In this document: one piece after another, positions 62,102 through 64,000 of the stretch
Layout of the letters: the number at the start of each line of letters is the position of its first letter
Position numbering within the stretch: the first letter of the stretch is position 1
Assembly (NCBI GenBank): GCA_020638905.1
Contig: JACKHP010000005.1
Coordinates: 163,138 to 227,137, forward strand
Origin: Planctomycetota bacterium
Lineage (GTDB): Bacteria; Planctomycetota; B15-G4
Length of the DNA: 64,000 bases
Direction of reading: 5' to 3'
Position numbers and translations under genes: made by a program
Notes under the pieces: model-generated
Told to the model about the DNA's origin: nothing
What the model saw: only the letters and a program-made list of their open reading frames with translations
Database searches by the model: none

Positions 62102-64000
62102 CTACGGCGCGATCCCCAGCACGCCATTGGACGCGCTCAGTCCCTTCACCGCGGTATCGTCGACCACCCACACCTGCCACGCGAGAGCGAGGCCCGAGAG
62201 GTCTTGCTCCGGCCAGTCGAGGCCGATCAGGAAGCCGCCGCCTGGGCCGATGGGCAGGCCGCCGATGAGCACGTCGGCGTCGGGCACGAGCGTCCCGCCC
62301 TTGAAGGGCGCGGAGAGGACCGTGAGACCGATCACGAGCGTCGCGGTCGTGTCCGGTCGCGCGCCGGCGAGGAACAGCTCCATCGGCGTGCCGGGACACA
62401 GCACGCCGCTGCCGGTGAGCGAGGGCGTGCCGAACGCGCTGCCGAGCGCGCCGCCCAGATTCGTCCAGCGCTCGGTGGGCAGTCCGGCGCGGTGTTCGTA
62501 GGCGCCCATGTCGGGCAGCGGCGCGGCGCCCGTGCCGGTGTCGGCCACGCCCGGGTCGTCGTGGCGACGCGCCTTGCCGTCGAGGTCGATCGGCAGCGGC
62601 TCGCCCACGTCGAGGTCGCAGTCGAGGTCGACGGCGTCGGCCGGCAGCTCGGCCACAGATCCCGAGTCGACGGCGGGCGAGCCGTTCGAGAGACGCAGGT
62701 CGTCGTCCTCGGTGCCGAGCACGTCGTCGGCGCCGTCGGCGTCGATGAAGAGCGGGTTGAGCCGGATGTTGCCGTCGGTGAGCGACTGGAGTCCGTCCCA
62801 CGTGCAGTGCGTCACGGTGAGATTGCCGGTGGCCACGAGGACCTGGTCGTCCTCCTTGCTGCCGGGACCGGTGTTGGCCCAGAAGATCGTGTTCGCCACG
62901 CGCGAGAGCGTGGTCGCGCCCTCGGTCTGCAGGCCGCCCGCGCCGCCGTCGGCGTGGTTGGCGGTGAAGGTGGACGAGCGCAGGTGCAGCGTCGTCCCGA
63001 AGGTGTGGGCCACGGCGCCGCCGAACGCGCCCGAGCCGATGGCTTCGTTGCCGACGAAGATCGAGTCGGCGACCACGGCGGAGCCGTTCATCGAGAGCGC
63101 GCCGCTGCGCGCGAAGGGTCCCGAGGCGCTGTTCGCCAGGAAGCGGCAACCGCTCACCTGGGTCTGGGCGAAGAGGCCCTTGGTGAGGTCGGCGCCGCCT
63201 CCGCGCGCGCCGTTGCCGTTCGACTCGACGAAGTTGTCCATGAAGAGCGTGTCGCGCAGCACGCCGGTGCTCTGCGCGTAGAGCCCGCCGCCGAGCTGCG
63301 CCAGGTTCACGTTGCCGACCACGCGGCAGCCGGACATCTCGTCGAGACGCACGACGTACGCGCCACCGCCGCGTCCCGGCAGGGCGCTCGATTCGATCGT
63401 GTTGCCCTCGATCGTCGAGTCGTGGGCCAGGAGCTGGCCCGCCCAGAGTCCGCCGCCCTGGGCGCTGTTGTCGGGACCGACGCGGTTGTCGCGCACGACG
63501 CTGTCGACCAGCGTCAGGTTCGCGTCGGACGACACCCCGCCGCCGCGCTGGCGTGCCTCGTTGTCCTCGATCGTGCAGCGCGCGATGTGCAGCGCGAGCA
63601 CGCCGCCCGCCGAGAGCACGCCGCCGCCGTGCGAGTCGACCGAGCTCGGGACGCCGTCGGCGTCGCCGCCGCGGATCGTGAAGCCGTCGAGCGTCCACGC
63701 GATGCCCGCCACGAACGGGCCGTCCAGCGTCGTCACCACGTGCACGCAGTTGTCGGCGCGATTCGTGTAGTGGTCGCCGTCGTTGCCGAGAAGGTCGCCC
63801 GAGAGCACCGTCGGGTACGCGACCGGGTCGTTCGCATCGGGATCGGGCGCCGCGTGTCCCGCGTAGCCGCCGAGCAGCTTCACCCCGCGCGGGATCGCGA
63901 AGGTCGACGCCGGATCGCCGCTGCCCTGGTCGGGCAGGTACGTGCCCTGGGCCACGCGCACCTCGTCGCCGGGCCCGGCATCCCCGAGCGCCACGGCGAG
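62102..64000 (-). CDS. Exported beta-helix protein with 121-aa C-terminal module (5' end outside window)
   Basis: 632 residues visible; the 5' end lies beyond 64000. The entry strand ALGDAGPGDEVRVAQGTYLP is typical of the choice-of-anchor parallel beta-helix proteins. Polymorphic rungs follow (GFTIRGGDADGVPSS, HGGGVLSAGGVL, GGGVSSDANLTL, GGGLWAGQLLAH), then a DADGADDVLGTEDDDLRLSN box and a closing DMGAYEHRAG. The final 121 residues from 62467 are the shared module (WTNLGGALGS, PFKGGTL, WPEQDL, GIAP). Probably surface-exposed or secreted; no enzymatic residues are clear. Confidence 0.85.
   Translation of the reverse strand, partial: LAVALGDAGPGDEVRVAQGTYLPDQGSGDPASTFAIPRGVKLLGGYAGHAAPDPDANDPVAYPTVLSGDLLGNDGDHYTNRADNCVHVVTTLDGPFVAGIAWTLDGFTIRGGDADGVPSSVDSHGGGVLSAGGVLALHIARCTIEDNEARQRGGGVSSDANLTLVDSVVRDNRVGPDNSAQGGGLWAGQLLAHDSTIEGNTIESSALPGRGGGAYVVRLDEMSGCRVVGNVNLAQLGGGLYAQSTGVLRDTLFMDNFVESNGNGARGGGADLTKGLFAQTQVSGCRFLANSASGPFARSGALSMNGSAVVADSIFVGNEAIGSGAFGGAVAHTFGTTLHLRSSTFTANHADGGAGGLQTEGATTLSRVANTIFWANTGPGSKEDDQVLVATGNLTVTHCTWDGLQSLTDGNIRLNPLFIDADGADDVLGTEDDDLRLSNGSPAVDSGSVAELPADAVDLDCDLDVGEPLPIDLDGKARRHDDPGVADTGTGAAPLPDMGAYEHRAGLPTERWTNLGGALGSAFGTPSLTGSGVLCPGTPMELFLAGARPDTTATLVIGLTVLSAPFKGGTLVPDADVLIGGLPIGPGGGFLIGLDWPEQDLSGLALAWQVWVVDDTAVKGLSASNGVLGIAP

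Overview
The window reads as chromosomal DNA of a very GC-rich, Gram-negative-type bacterium, most likely a planctomycete of the marine kind rich in sulfatases and secreted repeat proteins. This assignment is inferred from gene content and was not tested against a database. The reasons are: LptE-, BamD- and MsbA-type envelope genes; two sulfatase-fold hydrolases; many large secreted FG-GAP or right-handed beta-helix proteins; an ASPIC/UnbV lipoprotein; carboxypeptidase-regulatory-like membrane proteins; and frequent GTG starts with 1-8 base gene overlaps.

Layout. Positions 1-2391 (minus) hold a tight recO > bamD-like > lptE-like > membrane protein operon. 2577-8634 (plus) hold an MsbA-type ABC exporter, a LonB/LonC-type protease and a sulfatase. 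8681-14617 (minus) hold a CHAT-domain protein, a secreted propeller-like protein, an M28 peptidase and a membrane-anchored sensor-like protein. 14752-19240 (plus) hold two membrane glycosyltransferases (one fused to TPRs) and a YkgJ-type cysteine-cluster protein with a histone-like tail. 19466-25583 hold a regulatory-like surface protein, a small Cys-rich exported protein, a lipoprotein, a second M28 peptidase, ruvX and a small membrane protein. RNase P RNA (rnpB) is at 25735-26136, minus strand, with a clear P1 helix.

26137-32310 is an accessory island, visibly less GC-rich than its surroundings. It carries three direct copies (27614, 28394, 31714) of the end of an IS91-type transposase. All three stop at the same junction, and each lies directly upstream of an unrelated lower-GC gene pointing away from it.

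32311-36868 hold an FG-GAP protein and a beta-helix protein with a decayed DUF952 fragment between them. 37050-40987 hold a Nudix hydrolase, a DUF952-phosphomannose isomerase fusion, a cysteine dioxygenase and another beta-helix protein. 41146-52399 hold a B12-radical SAM enzyme, an acyl-CoA synthetase, a membrane sulfatase-like hydrolase, a CPXCG protein, a PAS histidine kinase, RecD2, a rhodanese and CutC. 52558-64000 hold four large exported repeat proteins, an operon of very small membrane genes (one with an in-frame stop) and a glyoxalase-fold protein.

The most striking signal is a C-terminal module of exactly 121 residues. It aligns without gaps in four otherwise different exported proteins (ending at 34794, 36868, 54235 and 62102) and is a good candidate for an undescribed secretion or surface-attachment signal.
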